Below, piece after piece: positions 14,921-23,428 of a stretch of DNA of 64,000 bases. The notes under the pieces are model-generated. The model worked only from the letters and a program-made list of their open reading frames with translations. It did not search any database and had not been told where the DNA came from. Location: assembly GCA_023417475.1 (NCBI GenBank), contig JAEZFP010000067.1:179049-243048 (forward strand), in the 5' to 3' direction. Both the position numbers and the translations under genes were made by a program. Origin of the DNA: Bacillota bacterium. Its GTDB lineage: Bacteria; Bacillota; UBA4882; UBA8346. Each line of letters opens with the position of its first letter. Within the stretch, counting starts at the first letter, position 1.

Positions 14921-15008
14921 GGTATCCCCTCCTCGGATTGGCCTGCCCGGCCGCAATTCTTCGCTTCAAATCGTATATGGGATCTCGGACCCCTTCACAA
15001 TGTCCGAA

Positions 15009-15197
15009 TCAAATCCTTGACAATTCAACCACATTTCCAATGAGCGCTGCGTTAAATCCCTTTGCAAGGTCGGACCGAAGACTACCGTTCCCGTTAGTAT
15101 AATGATACCACGGCGTAGCCGGAATCGGAAATGCTTGGGAATAAAATTCGGCGAAGCTTCGATTAAATACCGTCTCATAATCAGCTTGAGCAATCAT
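15009..15197 (-). CDS. Small hypothetical protein, doubtful
   Basis: A 62-codon frame (MIAQADYETVFNRSFAEFYS...) with protein-like composition but only a distant Shine-Dalgarno candidate. I recognise no family. It could be a real short gene or a fragment of a larger decayed one; a second overlapping frame on the same strand is equally open. Confidence 0.3.
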   Translation of the reverse strand: MIAQADYETVFNRSFAEFYSQAFPIPATPWYHYTNGNGSLRSDLAKGFNAALIGNVVELSRI

Positions 15198-15296
15198 CGC
15201 ATTTCACTGCCTTTTCCTTCACAATTAACCGTCAGTTGCATTCGGCAATGATTATGCCCAAGCGCGGATTTTTCATAACGGCTTCGGTATCCAACG

Positions 15297-16388
15297 TCAT
15301 TCGCCGGGACGGCTATGCGGATATTGAGAGGGTGTCACGCCGGTATACTTCTTAAAGAGGCGGCTGAAATATTCGACATCTTTATACCCAAGCTGTTCGG
15401 CAACTTGGTAGGTGAGTAGCGCGCCGTCCGATAACAGTTTCTTCGCCCGTTCCAGTTTGATCAGGGTGATGTAGTGGCTTACCCGTTGCCCGGTTTTTTC
15501 CCTGAAGACCTCACTCACATGGGAGCGGTGTAAAAACAAGGCCTCGGACAAACTTTGCATGGTGACCGCCTGATCAACATGCCCCAGGACATAGTCGGAT
15601 ACCTGAGCGACGATCCCGCTCCGCTCCCCGAAACTTAACCGTTTGACCGTCGCCGCCAAGTCGGCGGTCACGCTGCCAAACTGTTCTGCCATCGCTACAG
15701 CGTTTTGGTCGTTTCCGCATTCAAACCGCCGTAAACGGTTTAAATCGGCAAAACGTTCAAGCCAAGGCAGCTCATGCGCAACCCGGTCCATGATTTCACC
15801 AAGACCTTTTTGAATAATCACGACAATTTTGGGCGGTTCCAAACTATCCGCCAACGTGGCGATAACCTTTCGCGCAGTGGCGCCCGCCGTTGGATCCCCT
15901 GTCACAATCGCGGCAGCCACCTGTTGAAATTCAGATTCGGGGTAATGCAACAATGCCGCCCGTTCCAACTTTTCTTCCAACTGCTTGAGATATTGCCGGT
16001 TTCCGTTTATTTCGGCCAGTCCCGCCGCGACCCGCTTTAACAACCGCGCCAGCTCCTCCTCGCTGACCGGCTTGACAATATAATCAAACGCCCCCAAGAT
16101 CATTCCCTGTCTGGCGTAACCGAAATCACCGTAATCGCTGGCGAAGACCACCAACTTGGCAAGTTTGCGTTCCATCACCTTTTGCAACAGTTCGATCCCA
16201 TCCATTTTCGGCATGCGAATATCGGTGATTACCAAATCGACCGGGTGTTCTTCCAACCGTTTTAATGCTTGAGAGCCGTCCCTGGCTTCAGCGGACACCG
16301 TAAAGTCGCAACCCTTACCCCAAAGCCGCATCCGCTTCCATTCCAGCAGAGCAACCTCGGAATCATCAACCAGCAGCACCGTATACAT
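15297..16388 (-). CDS. Response regulator, receiver + AraC-type DNA-binding (YesN-like)
   Basis: A 363-residue two-component regulator. Receiver domain ~1-120: YTVLLVDDSE acidic pair, phospho-acceptor Asp in LVITDIRMPKMDG, and Lys in YIVKPVSEEEL. A helical linker is followed by a C-terminal AraC double helix-turn-helix (~260-363: LSEALFLHRSHVSEVFREKTG; VAEQLGYKDVEYFSRLFKKYTG; TPSQYPHS). ATG at 16388 has GGAGGAGCG upstream. It starts 42 bp after the stop of the histidine kinase gene on the same strand, so they form an operon. Its targets are unknown; relatives regulate carbohydrate genes. Confidence 0.92.
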   Translation of the reverse strand: MYTVLLVDDSEVALLEWKRMRLWGKGCDFTVSAEARDGSQALKRLEEHPVDLVITDIRMPKMDGIELLQKVMERKLAKLVVFASDYGDFGYARQGMILGAFDYIVKPVSEEELARLLKRVAAGLAEINGNRQYLKQLEEKLERAALLHYPESEFQQVAAAIVTGDPTAGATARKVIATLADSLEPPKIVVIIQKGLGEIMDRVAHELPWLERFADLNRLRRFECGNDQNAVAMAEQFGSVTADLAATVKRLSFGERSGIVAQVSDYVLGHVDQAVTMQSLSEALFLHRSHVSEVFREKTGQRVSHYITLIKLERAKKLLSDGALLTYQVAEQLGYKDVEYFSRLFKKYTGVTPSQYPHSRPGE

Positions 16389-16430
16389 TGACGCCCGCTC
16401 CTCCATCTTCCTGATTGGCGATCGTCCCGA

Positions 16431-17999
16431 TTATTGTTGGACAATCGGTATCGTGAAATAAACCGTGGCCCCCGCTTCCAAACGCCCTTCAATCCAGATC
16501 CGGCCGCCGTGTTTTTGAATAATCTTTTTATTGGTCGCCAGTCCGATGCCATGCCCTTCAAACTCCTCGGCCGAATGCAACCGTTGAAAAACGGCGAACA
16601 ATTTTCCGGCATACTCCATCTCAAATCCAACCCCGTTATCTTGAATGGCAATCTGATATTCGGTCGCAAGCGTGCGACAACTGACGGTGATCATAGTTTT
16701 GGACCGATCTCTTGAAAATTTAATGGCATTGGTCAAGATGTTGAAAACAACCTCCCGCATCAGAACCTTATCGGCGTGAATCAACGGCAGGGAATTTTCG
16801 TAGCGAAGTTCCATCTCCCGGCCCGAATATGCCGTTTGCAAATGATCAAACACATCGCTGATCATCGTTTGAAGGTTCATCGCTTCCTTGGTCAACTGGC
16901 GGCGCGATGTTAACGAATACGCCAACAACCGGTCGATTAACTTGATGGCGTCATTGCCGATCTTCGCGATATTGGTCACCATTTGGCCGAGATCGGGATG
17001 GAGCGCGGGACCGTAATCCTCACTGATAAATCGGGCATACCCGGTGATCGAACGGAGCGGCGCCTTTAAGTCATGGGAAACGATGAACGCGAACGCTTCA
17101 AGCTCGGCAATGACATTCTCCAGGTCGATCGTTCGTTCGACCACCCGCTTTTCGAGATCTTTATTTAACTCCTGAATCTCCTGAATGGCTTGACGGTAGG
17201 CGGTAACGTCGTCAAAAAAGACGCCGACTCGATCGCCCACTTTAAAAGCGTTGGCCCGGTAATGGCGCTCCCGGACCGGATTGTAAGGCTCGAGCCTTTC
17301 CGACTGTCCGGTGGCCATGATGCGCCGGTAAGTATCCAAATATTGCGTCGGGTAACCGGTCGCCTCGCTCCAACGCTTGCCAATCACCGCCGCGGTTAGG
17401 ATTGACTGTTGTTCGCTGCCGGGGCGGAATTCGACAAATCGTAAATCAATAATCTCCCGCCGCTCGTTATAGACCGGGTCGACCAGAAAAAAGCCGTTCA
17501 ACATTTTGTCAAAGAGCAGTTTGGATCGGATTTCGCTTGTTTGGCGGGCCGCCTCGGCCGTCCGGCGGTATTTAAAAATTTGCATGACAAAACCGCCGCC
17601 AATGCCGATGACGACAATGTCCAAAAACGAACTAAACGACTGGTTTTCCGGCACTACCGGAACGCCAACGCCCATTGTCAAAAACCCAATCGTTGGGATT
17701 GCTAAAATCGCCAGACTAAGTAGCCCATAACGGCATCCCCAAACCCAAAAGATCCATCCCGGAAAGACGATACTCCAAATTAAATGAAGGGTTTTGCCTG
17801 CCACTGTGATGGGTATCCCGTAGTTCGCGCCCCATAAGCATAGGAACCCCATCATGAATGAGAAAAGGACCTTAACAGCATCCCAAGTCAACTTCTCCCG
17901 CCGTGCGCCTAAATCCATCGGAATATCATCCTTGATTTTTGATAACCATAAAGCATACTCCATTCTTGATGCCGTTTTTTCAATCACGGTTGGTTCCAT
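16431..17999 (-). CDS. Membrane PAS-containing sensor histidine kinase
   Basis: A 522-residue kinase. The N-terminal ~130 residues hold four to five hydrophobic helices with hardly any extracellular domain (FSFMMGFLCLWGANYGI; LIWSIVFPGWIFWVWGC; YGLLSLAILAIPTIGFL; FLDIVVIGIGGGFVMQIF), followed by a PAS-like sensor (~160-260), a coiled coil and HisKA with the phospho-acceptor in FIVSHDLKAPLRSITGY. The ATPase has N-box EVVFNILTNAIKFS, G1 DNGVGFE and G2 GHGIGLA. This is the phytochrome-kinase-like HisKA subclass. It precedes the YesN-like regulator and presumably phosphorylates it. Confidence 0.92.
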   Translation of the reverse strand: MEPTVIEKTASRMEYALWLSKIKDDIPMDLGARREKLTWDAVKVLFSFMMGFLCLWGANYGIPITVAGKTLHLIWSIVFPGWIFWVWGCRYGLLSLAILAIPTIGFLTMGVGVPVVPENQSFSSFLDIVVIGIGGGFVMQIFKYRRTAEAARQTSEIRSKLLFDKMLNGFFLVDPVYNERREIIDLRFVEFRPGSEQQSILTAAVIGKRWSEATGYPTQYLDTYRRIMATGQSERLEPYNPVRERHYRANAFKVGDRVGVFFDDVTAYRQAIQEIQELNKDLEKRVVERTIDLENVIAELEAFAFIVSHDLKAPLRSITGYARFISEDYGPALHPDLGQMVTNIAKIGNDAIKLIDRLLAYSLTSRRQLTKEAMNLQTMISDVFDHLQTAYSGREMELRYENSLPLIHADKVLMREVVFNILTNAIKFSRDRSKTMITVSCRTLATEYQIAIQDNGVGFEMEYAGKLFAVFQRLHSAEEFEGHGIGLATNKKIIQKHGGRIWIEGRLEAGATVYFTIPIVQQ

Positions 18000-18209
18000 T
18001 ACTTATATCGGTCGGTTGATCTTCACAAATAAGCAGTTATTCACTAATATTGCAGAAAAAGTATAAATATTCTGTCGATTGCGAGGAAATAAAAGACCGC
18101 AAACAAAACCCCGGAAAGGGAAAAGAAAAGACCCTGGCAGCCTTTTGTCAGGATCAAGATCCGGTTAACCACATTTAAATGCCAACGAACCGGGTAGAAA
18201 AGAACGATC

Positions 18210-19568
18210 TTACGATTTCCCTAAATTAACAACCAACGGATTGGCTTGAACCCACGGCGCCGCTTGGGCCGAATTCATTTTATGGAGCATTGCGACCGCT
18301 TCTTTCTCAAGCACCGGTTTGCCGAAATAATAGCCTTGAATCAAATCGCAACCGCAGTCGACCAGAAAATCGACTTGATATTGATTTTCGACCCCCTCCG
18401 CGATGACACTTAACCCTAATTCATGACCGATCATAATTATATTTCTGGTTAAAGCGGCGCTTTCCTTGCATTGGATGATATCATCAATAAATGTCTTGTC
18501 AATCTTTAAGCTATTCACTTTCAATTGTTTCAAGTAACTTAATGACGAGTAGCCGGTTCCAAAGTCATCCAAAGCGATCTGGATTCCAGCCGCTTTCAGC
18601 TTTTCAAGTTTGGAGTGATGAACATCAAGCGATTCCATTAAATAAGACTCGGTTAACTCCAATTCTAAACAGCGTGGCGGTATTCCCACTTCTTTTAATA
18701 TCCCCAAGACCCGCTCAACAAAGTCAACTTGGCCAAGCTGGACAATGGACACATTGACCGCGATCTTGCATTCGGTAAACCCTTGTTGGTGCATTCGGCT
18801 CAAAAATTGGCAGGCCGATTTTAAAACCCACTCTCCAATCGGGATAATCAAGGCGGTCGCTTCCGCCACCTGAATAAACGAATTGGGCGCAACCGCTCCC
18901 AACACTGGGTTTTTCCAACGCAATAAAGCCTCGAAACTGGCGATCTTGCCTGACTTCACACTAAACTGCGGTTGGTAAAGCAGGTACAACTCCCCATTAT
19001 CCAAGGCTTGGTTTAAATAACGCGCTATTTTGGTTTCTAATTCATTGGATTCATTAGCGACGCGGCGATAGAGTTCAAAGTTGGTTCCGGAATCGGGTGG
19101 CTTCGTTTCCGAAAGTCGCGCTTCATTTCCCGTTTCACGCGTGCCGATTAACAATAGAAATTGGGGGGTCCCCCGGTGATTCCGGATGATTTGCCTTTGA
19201 AACCGGACCGGTCGTGTGAGATCCGGCGAATAATAAAAGCTTTCGTTGGTTGGGCGTCCGTCGCGCTCGGCGGCGGGATCTTGCATCGAGGACAGCATTT
19301 GCCGCAAAAAGGCCAAACCGGTTGGGTCGTCGATCACTGTGTATTTTTTCCCGATTAAATCCTTTACCGCCCAACCGAGCGTTGTTTCAACCGATTGGTT
19401 ACAACGGACGACCGTTCCGTCCGCTTTGAGTAAAATGATTACCAAATCCATATTGGTTAAGAAAATTTTTGATATTTGCCGTTCCAGACGATGGTTGCGC
19501 TTCACAAAGACAATTGCGAAACAACTCAATATCATGAAGCCGATTAAGGAGAGTAACCAAAAATTCAT
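18210..19568 (-). CDS. PAS-EAL cyclic-di-GMP phosphodiesterase
   Basis: A 452-residue protein: one N-terminal membrane helix (LLSLIGFMILSCFAIVFV), a PAS domain (~40-150), then an EAL domain (~190-440). The EAL motifs are complete: FEALLRW, NVSIVQL, LELELTES, DDFGTGYSSLSYLK, KIDKTF, IAEGVEN and QGYYFGKP, so an active phosphodiesterase that lowers c-di-GMP is expected. There is no GGDEF domain. ATG at 19568 follows AGGTGGT. The stand-alone receiver gene ends its reading 65 bp upstream on the same strand, and the kinase/regulator pair lies downstream, so c-di-GMP and two-component signalling are grouped here. Confidence 0.93.
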   Translation of the reverse strand: MNFWLLSLIGFMILSCFAIVFVKRNHRLERQISKIFLTNMDLVIILLKADGTVVRCNQSVETTLGWAVKDLIGKKYTVIDDPTGLAFLRQMLSSMQDPAAERDGRPTNESFYYSPDLTRPVRFQRQIIRNHRGTPQFLLLIGTRETGNEARLSETKPPDSGTNFELYRRVANESNELETKIARYLNQALDNGELYLLYQPQFSVKSGKIASFEALLRWKNPVLGAVAPNSFIQVAEATALIIPIGEWVLKSACQFLSRMHQQGFTECKIAVNVSIVQLGQVDFVERVLGILKEVGIPPRCLELELTESYLMESLDVHHSKLEKLKAAGIQIALDDFGTGYSSLSYLKQLKVNSLKIDKTFIDDIIQCKESAALTRNIIMIGHELGLSVIAEGVENQYQVDFLVDCGCDLIQGYYFGKPVLEKEAVAMLHKMNSAQAAPWVQANPLVVNLGKS

Positions 19569-19633
19569 TCCAACCACCTAAATTAGTTATTTGATTCAGG
19601 CTAAAAACTGATCCTTTGGTCCATTACCGGGAT

Positions 19634-20005
19634 TCAAACACCCCATAACTTAATCACCCAGTCCCGTAACTGATGAAGCTCCGCTTTGAGAACACATCCG
19701 GAGCAACCTTGACGCCATGCCGTCGTCAGCTCCGCTTCCGCGATCTGCTCTGTTACAATTACAAACGGGATCTCCGCAGCGATGCTGTTTCGAAGCTCCA
19801 ATGCTTTTATCGCGCTAAACCCGGGCATTGAGTGGTCGCTTAAAATCAGGTCCCAATGCGCCCGTAAAGCTTCCCCCATCCCTTTTCCATCCGCCACAAT
19901 CTGATATTCGACGGTAAATCCGGCCCGCTTTAATTGCCTGATATTTAAATCGGCAGCATAGATGGAATCCTCAACAATTAACACCGCGTACGTTTTTATA
20001 TCCAT
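19634..20005 (-). CDS. Stand-alone response regulator receiver
   Basis: A 123-residue CheY-like protein with no output domain. Phosphorylation site: VLIVEDS acidic residues, Asp in LILSDHSMPG, Thr/Ser in FVIVTEQ and Lys in CVLKAEL. The run GCSGCVLKAELHQL is typical of receivers linked to PAS/HK and GGDEF/EAL proteins. Likely partners are the adjacent kinase (16431-17999) or the PAS-EAL protein just downstream. Confidence 0.9.
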   Translation of the reverse strand: MDIKTYAVLIVEDSIYAADLNIRQLKRAGFTVEYQIVADGKGMGEALRAHWDLILSDHSMPGFSAIKALELRNSIAAEIPFVIVTEQIAEAELTTAWRQGCSGCVLKAELHQLRDWVIKLWGV

Positions 20006-20144
20006 CCACCCGCCTTAATTACCGACATCAGAAAGTAATCAGTCAAATACTTTAATTTTAGCCGATCAAAGCGCGAATTCGAATAGATTAACGTAGGATT
20101 CTACCCTGAAAAATGTCGGATGTTCTTCGCCCAAAATAAAAAAA

Positions 20145-20170
20145 GCACGGCGTTAATCATTACGCCGCGC
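20145..20170 (-). terminator. Terminator overlapping the MFS stop codon
   Basis: On the minus strand GCGCGGCGT ... ACGCCGTGC hairpin followed by seven T (complement of 20138-20144). The gene's stop codon lies in the loop. Confidence 0.8.
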
Positions 20171-21499
20171 CAGACAGAGATTCACTCCCCGCGTTTCGCG
20201 AATCAGCAAAGTAAAAATCACCCCCAGCCCCAACATTACCGCACAGAACCAGAACGCTTTTTGGTAGGCGGCCAGCGGATAAACCCGCACTCCGTGTTCC
20301 AGCGCGCCTTGCCAATGACGATCCAGCACCCATCCGAACAACGGCTGCATCAATGCCGCTCCGACAAACGATCCCGAATTGACGATTCCCGCCACGATCC
20401 CGGTCATTGCCGGCGGATTCACTTCTTTCCCACTGGCAACGTTGAGGTTGGTCCCCGACATCCCCAATCCGATTCCGAAGCATAACGGATATAAGGCCCA
20501 TATCGGTGGTTTTCCCCCGTTCCAGCAAGTCAGCAATAACCAAAGTCCCAAAAACCCCAACGAGACCACCGCGTTGGGTGAACGGCGCAAGCCAAACCGG
20601 TCGGAGAACAAACCGATCAGCGGCGCTCCCAACATCGTGCCGACCGCCATCGCCATAACATGGTTGGACGCCGCCACCCGGTCCATTCCGTAAATTTGCA
20701 TAAAATAGGGCACCGCCCATAGACCCATAAAGGCCATATATACCCCATAAACAGCTACCGAAGCCAGAAACGGCCACCAGGTGGCGGGATTGGTCATGAC
20801 CGTTTGCAAACTTTCCCTGACTGAGCAGGAATCAGCTCGCCTCATGACTTTCATGGTGCCTTCCTGGGTTTCCACTGCGGCAATCGCGGGAAGCCCCACG
20901 GCGCCCGGCCGGTCTTTCACCCAAAAACCGCATGCGACTGCGGCTAACAGCGAATAAGCGGCGATTACCAAAAAAGCCATCCGCCAACCAAACAATTCGA
21001 CCATCATCGCCAACGGCGTTGCCGCCAGTAGAAATCCGGCACTGCCGGCAACGACAATCAGACCGGTCATCGTGGTAAACTCACGGGTCCGAAACCATTC
21101 GGCGTGGATTTTGACGATATTGACGTAGATTAAACTCACGCCGACACTGGACAAAAATCTACCCGCATAGAGCCATGGAATGCTGCGGGCCATTCCAAAC
21201 ACTGCCGCGCCGAGGGTGGCGACCACCAACGCCAACGTAATGGTGCGGCGCGGACCTAACGTATCCGCCAAGATTCCGGCCGGAATCTGCATCACCGCGT
21301 AAGTATAAAAATAGACCGAGGCCAACCCGCCAATGTCAGCCGCCCGGGCTATGGCAAACTCCCGCATCAAACTGTCGGCGACTACCCCGGTGGCAGTCCG
21401 GTGAAAGTAAGAGGCTAAAAAAGCGAAAGCCAGCGGTACCCAGACCAGCCACCGGTAACGGTTCAACTGCCGGATCCGTTCACTAGGGATTGCATCCAT
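20153..21499 (-). CDS. Major facilitator superfamily transporter
   Basis: A 448-residue permease with about twelve hydrophobic helices. MFS signatures include the loop 2-3 motif (AGILADTLGPRRTITLAL) and its repeat in the second half (GLFSDRFGLRRSP). The SYFHRTATGVVADSLMREF region near helix 1 resembles the oxalate/sugar-phosphate:anion transporter subgroups. The substrate cannot be told from sequence. I chose ATG 21499 (GAAGAAGGGT upstream); in-frame ATGs at 21544 and 21523 would add a polar tail. It is monocistronic, with its own terminator, and divergent from the DUF554 gene. Confidence 0.88.
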   Translation of the reverse strand: MDAIPSERIRQLNRYRWLVWVPLAFAFLASYFHRTATGVVADSLMREFAIARAADIGGLASVYFYTYAVMQIPAGILADTLGPRRTITLALVVATLGAAVFGMARSIPWLYAGRFLSSVGVSLIYVNIVKIHAEWFRTREFTTMTGLIVVAGSAGFLLAATPLAMMVELFGWRMAFLVIAAYSLLAAVACGFWVKDRPGAVGLPAIAAVETQEGTMKVMRRADSCSVRESLQTVMTNPATWWPFLASVAVYGVYMAFMGLWAVPYFMQIYGMDRVAASNHVMAMAVGTMLGAPLIGLFSDRFGLRRSPNAVVSLGFLGLWLLLTCWNGGKPPIWALYPLCFGIGLGMSGTNLNVASGKEVNPPAMTGIVAGIVNSGSFVGAALMQPLFGWVLDRHWQGALEHGVRVYPLAAYQKAFWFCAVMLGLGVIFTLLIRETRGVNLCLARRND

Positions 21500-21629
21500 G
21501 GCGTAAACCCTTCTTCCGATCATCAATTTGCTTTCTATCTGCATTTCTTTTTAGCTATTCTACATTTGTCATGGGTATCCTTTAGCTCTTTCGTCGCTTT
21601 CGCAGATAAATGTGCCGCTTATCACTCAT

Positions 21630-21659
21630 TTGACAGTTAGGCGGTTCGATCGGTATAAT
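21630..21659 (+). promoter_or_regulatory. Sigma-A promoter of the DUF554 gene
   Basis: TTGACA (21630-21635), 18-bp spacer, TATAAT (21654-21659). Both boxes are perfect; the start codon is 89 bp downstream. Confidence 0.75.
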
Positions 21660-21747
21660 TAATCTTTACCGGTTTATGCTGCTTTCGGAATAGGAATGAA
21701 TTATTGCATCGGGTATTGCCCGCTGCAATGCTCAAGGGGGAAAAGCA

Positions 21748-22467
21748 ATGCCGATTGGCGTTTTTGTCAATTGTTTGTCGGTTTTGATCGGAGGATTACT
21801 CGGCGCCGTATGGGGTCATAAGCTTCCGGAACGGTTGCGCGCTTCCATGGTTCTATCTTTCGGAATCGCCGCGTTAACCATGGGAGTGGCCTACATTGTC
21901 AAAATACACACTTTACCTGCTGTCGTGCTGGCCTTAATTCTGGGATCGGCCATCGGCGAATTACTCAATCTGGAGCAGGGAATCGCCTGGTGCGGCAACC
22001 GGGTTCGCCAACCGATCGACCGTCTCTTCGCCAAGAAAAAAAACGCCGGAGATCATTCGGAATCCCTGGAAAACCTAACCGCGATCGTAGTTTTGTTCTG
22101 CGCCAGCGGTACCGGAATTTTTGGGGCGCTGCGGGAGGGATTGACCGGCGACCATTCGGTATTGTTGACCAAGTCCGTTTTGGACTTTTTCACCGCCGGC
22201 ATCTTTGCGGCTTCGCTGGGTTATATCGTGATGACGATTTGTATTCCCCAATTTTTAATCCTGATGGGGTTGTTCCTGAGCGCGTCATTGATCCTACCGT
22301 TAAGCAGCCCTTCGATGATCGCCGACTTTACGGCCTGCGGCGGGATGATCCTCTTGGCCACCGGTTTACGGATGAGCGGGATCAAGTTCTTTCCGATCGG
22401 GAATATGCTTCCCGCATTATTGCTGGTAATGCCCATATCGTATTTGTGGACTACTTATTTGCATTAA
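21748..22467 (+). CDS. DUF554 membrane protein
   Basis: A 239-residue integral membrane protein of the DUF554 family with about seven helices. Recognisable segments are the N-terminal GVFVNCLSVLIGGLLGAVWG, LILGSAIGELLNLE, LFCASGTGIFGALREGLTGDHSVLLTKSVLDFFTAG-type core (~115-150, outlined) and the C-terminal FFPIGNMLPALLLV. Function is not established; a transport role is inferred in the family. ATG 21748 follows AAGGGGG. It has its own promoter and a strong terminator. Confidence 0.9.
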   Translation: MPIGVFVNCLSVLIGGLLGAVWGHKLPERLRASMVLSFGIAALTMGVAYIVKIHTLPAVVLALILGSAIGELLNLEQGIAWCGNRVRQPIDRLFAKKKNAGDHSESLENLTAIVVLFCASGTGIFGALREGLTGDHSVLLTKSVLDFFTAGIFAASLGYIVMTICIPQFLILMGLFLSASLILPLSSPSMIADFTACGGMILLATGLRMSGIKFFPIGNMLPALLLVMPISYLWTTYLH

Positions 22468-22496
22468 ACCCGTAGTTATCCCATATTCTGTGCAGC

Positions 22497-22535
22497 AAAA
22501 AGGAACTGTCCGGCTTATGCTAGGACAGTTCCTTT
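22497..22535 (+). terminator. Strong intrinsic terminator after DUF554 gene
   Basis: AAAAGGAACTGTCC / GGACAGTTCCTTT arms with an 11-base loop, 30 bp after the stop codon. Confidence 0.9.
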
Positions 22536-22639
22536 GCTCTTATCATCAGGCGGGTTTCCGTATCGCCGACGTCACTCACGCGGTGTCGAAAGGGCCAGAT
22601 CAGATCGATAACTTGCACTGCCGATTGACCGAACCTGTC

Positions 22640-22853
22640 CTACTCGGTAGCCTCCAGCTTTTTCATCCGGGCGAGAAATTTTTCGACATTCCCGATTTCC
22701 CCGCTGACCTCATACTCGAAAAGCCAGTTCCCGGCCTCTTTCCGCTCTTCGATCAACCGTACTTTCAGCATGGCTTCATCCGCCAACCGGTTTAGCCGCT
22801 CCGGTTCTATCGTGGTCATAATGGTTTCCGTCCCCTGAATCGGCTTGCGCATC
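22640..22853 (-). CDS. Small hypothetical protein downstream of the 42-bp array
   Basis: Seventy residues from an ATG with AGAGAGGT upstream (MRKPIQGTETIMTTIEPERLNRL..., written only in part). The C-terminal half is alpha/beta-like and charged (ADEAMLKVRLIEERKEAG; EKFLARMKKLEATE). I recognise no family. The same frame stays open upstream for 180 more codons through ANWYNKAIRDLLQRG and six 14-residue repeats, and ANWYNKAIRDLL resembles the C-terminal tail of some plasmid/phage replication proteins. But the extended frame has no ATG/GTG and runs into the terminator of the giant gene, so either the short form is real or this is the tail of a decayed gene. Confidence 0.45.
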
Positions 22854-22967
22854 GCCCCACAACCTCTCTGTAGTAAATCCCGAATGGCTTTATTGTACCA
22901 ATTCGCAACCCCGTTTGAAAGGGCGAATCCATTCTTCTTTACTAATCGGTCCAAATTCGGTTTCTCA

Positions 22968-23245
22968 GCAAGCCGGATTTGTAGATAAGAAAGCTTGCCG
23001 AGTCGTTCCGCAAGCTGGATTTGTGGATAAGTGAGCTTGCCGAGTCGTTCCGCAAGCTGGATTTGTGGATAAGTGAGCTTGCCGAGTCGTTCCGCAAGCT
23101 GGATTTGTGGATAAGTAAGCTTGCTGGGTCGTTCCGCAAGCTGGATTTGTGGATAAGTAAGCTTGCCGAGTCGTTCCGCAAGCTGGATTTGTGGATAAGT
23201 AAGCTTGCTGAGTCGTTCCGCAAGCTGGATTTGTGGATAAGTGAG
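22968..23245. repeat. 42-bp minisatellite (six full units)
   Basis: GATAAG recurs exactly every 42 bases at 22984, 23026, 23068, 23110, 23152, 23194 and 23236; the six full units differ by only a few bases, with diverged half-units at both edges. On the minus strand each unit reads as the 14-mer LTYPQIQLAERLGK. No spacer sequence varies, so it is not CRISPR. It lies just downstream of the giant gene's terminator. Confidence 0.97.
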
Positions 23246-23363
23246 ATCTTTTGGGAATTTACCAATCGATCGTTGCCGGAAAATGGACTGATTCGACCCG
23301 GATAACAGGGAACAGTCCGTTTGTTGGTATTTGGGCTTGGCTGCTGATGCATGTAAAATTAAA

Positions 23364-23397
23364 AAGGGTTGCCTCGTTTCATTTTGAGGCAACCCTT
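23364..23397 (-). terminator. Intrinsic terminator of the giant gene
   Basis: Perfect 12-bp stem AAGGGTTGCCTC / GAGGCAACCCTT, 10-base loop, T-run on the minus strand, 31 bp after the stop codon. Confidence 0.9.
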
Positions 23398-23428
23398 GCC
23401 GCTTTCGGAAATCTAATTCGAAAACCGG

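Noticed and set aside
18000..18209. Regulatory RNA between the kinase and EAL genes
   Set aside because: G/A-rich tracts and a weak CCTG...CAGG pairing only; no convincing structure or terminator.
22640..23392. A 250-residue minus-strand protein covering the 42-bp array
   Set aside because: Its only start is a TTG inside the giant gene's terminator with no usable Shine-Dalgarno. Only the 70-residue distal part has a credible start.
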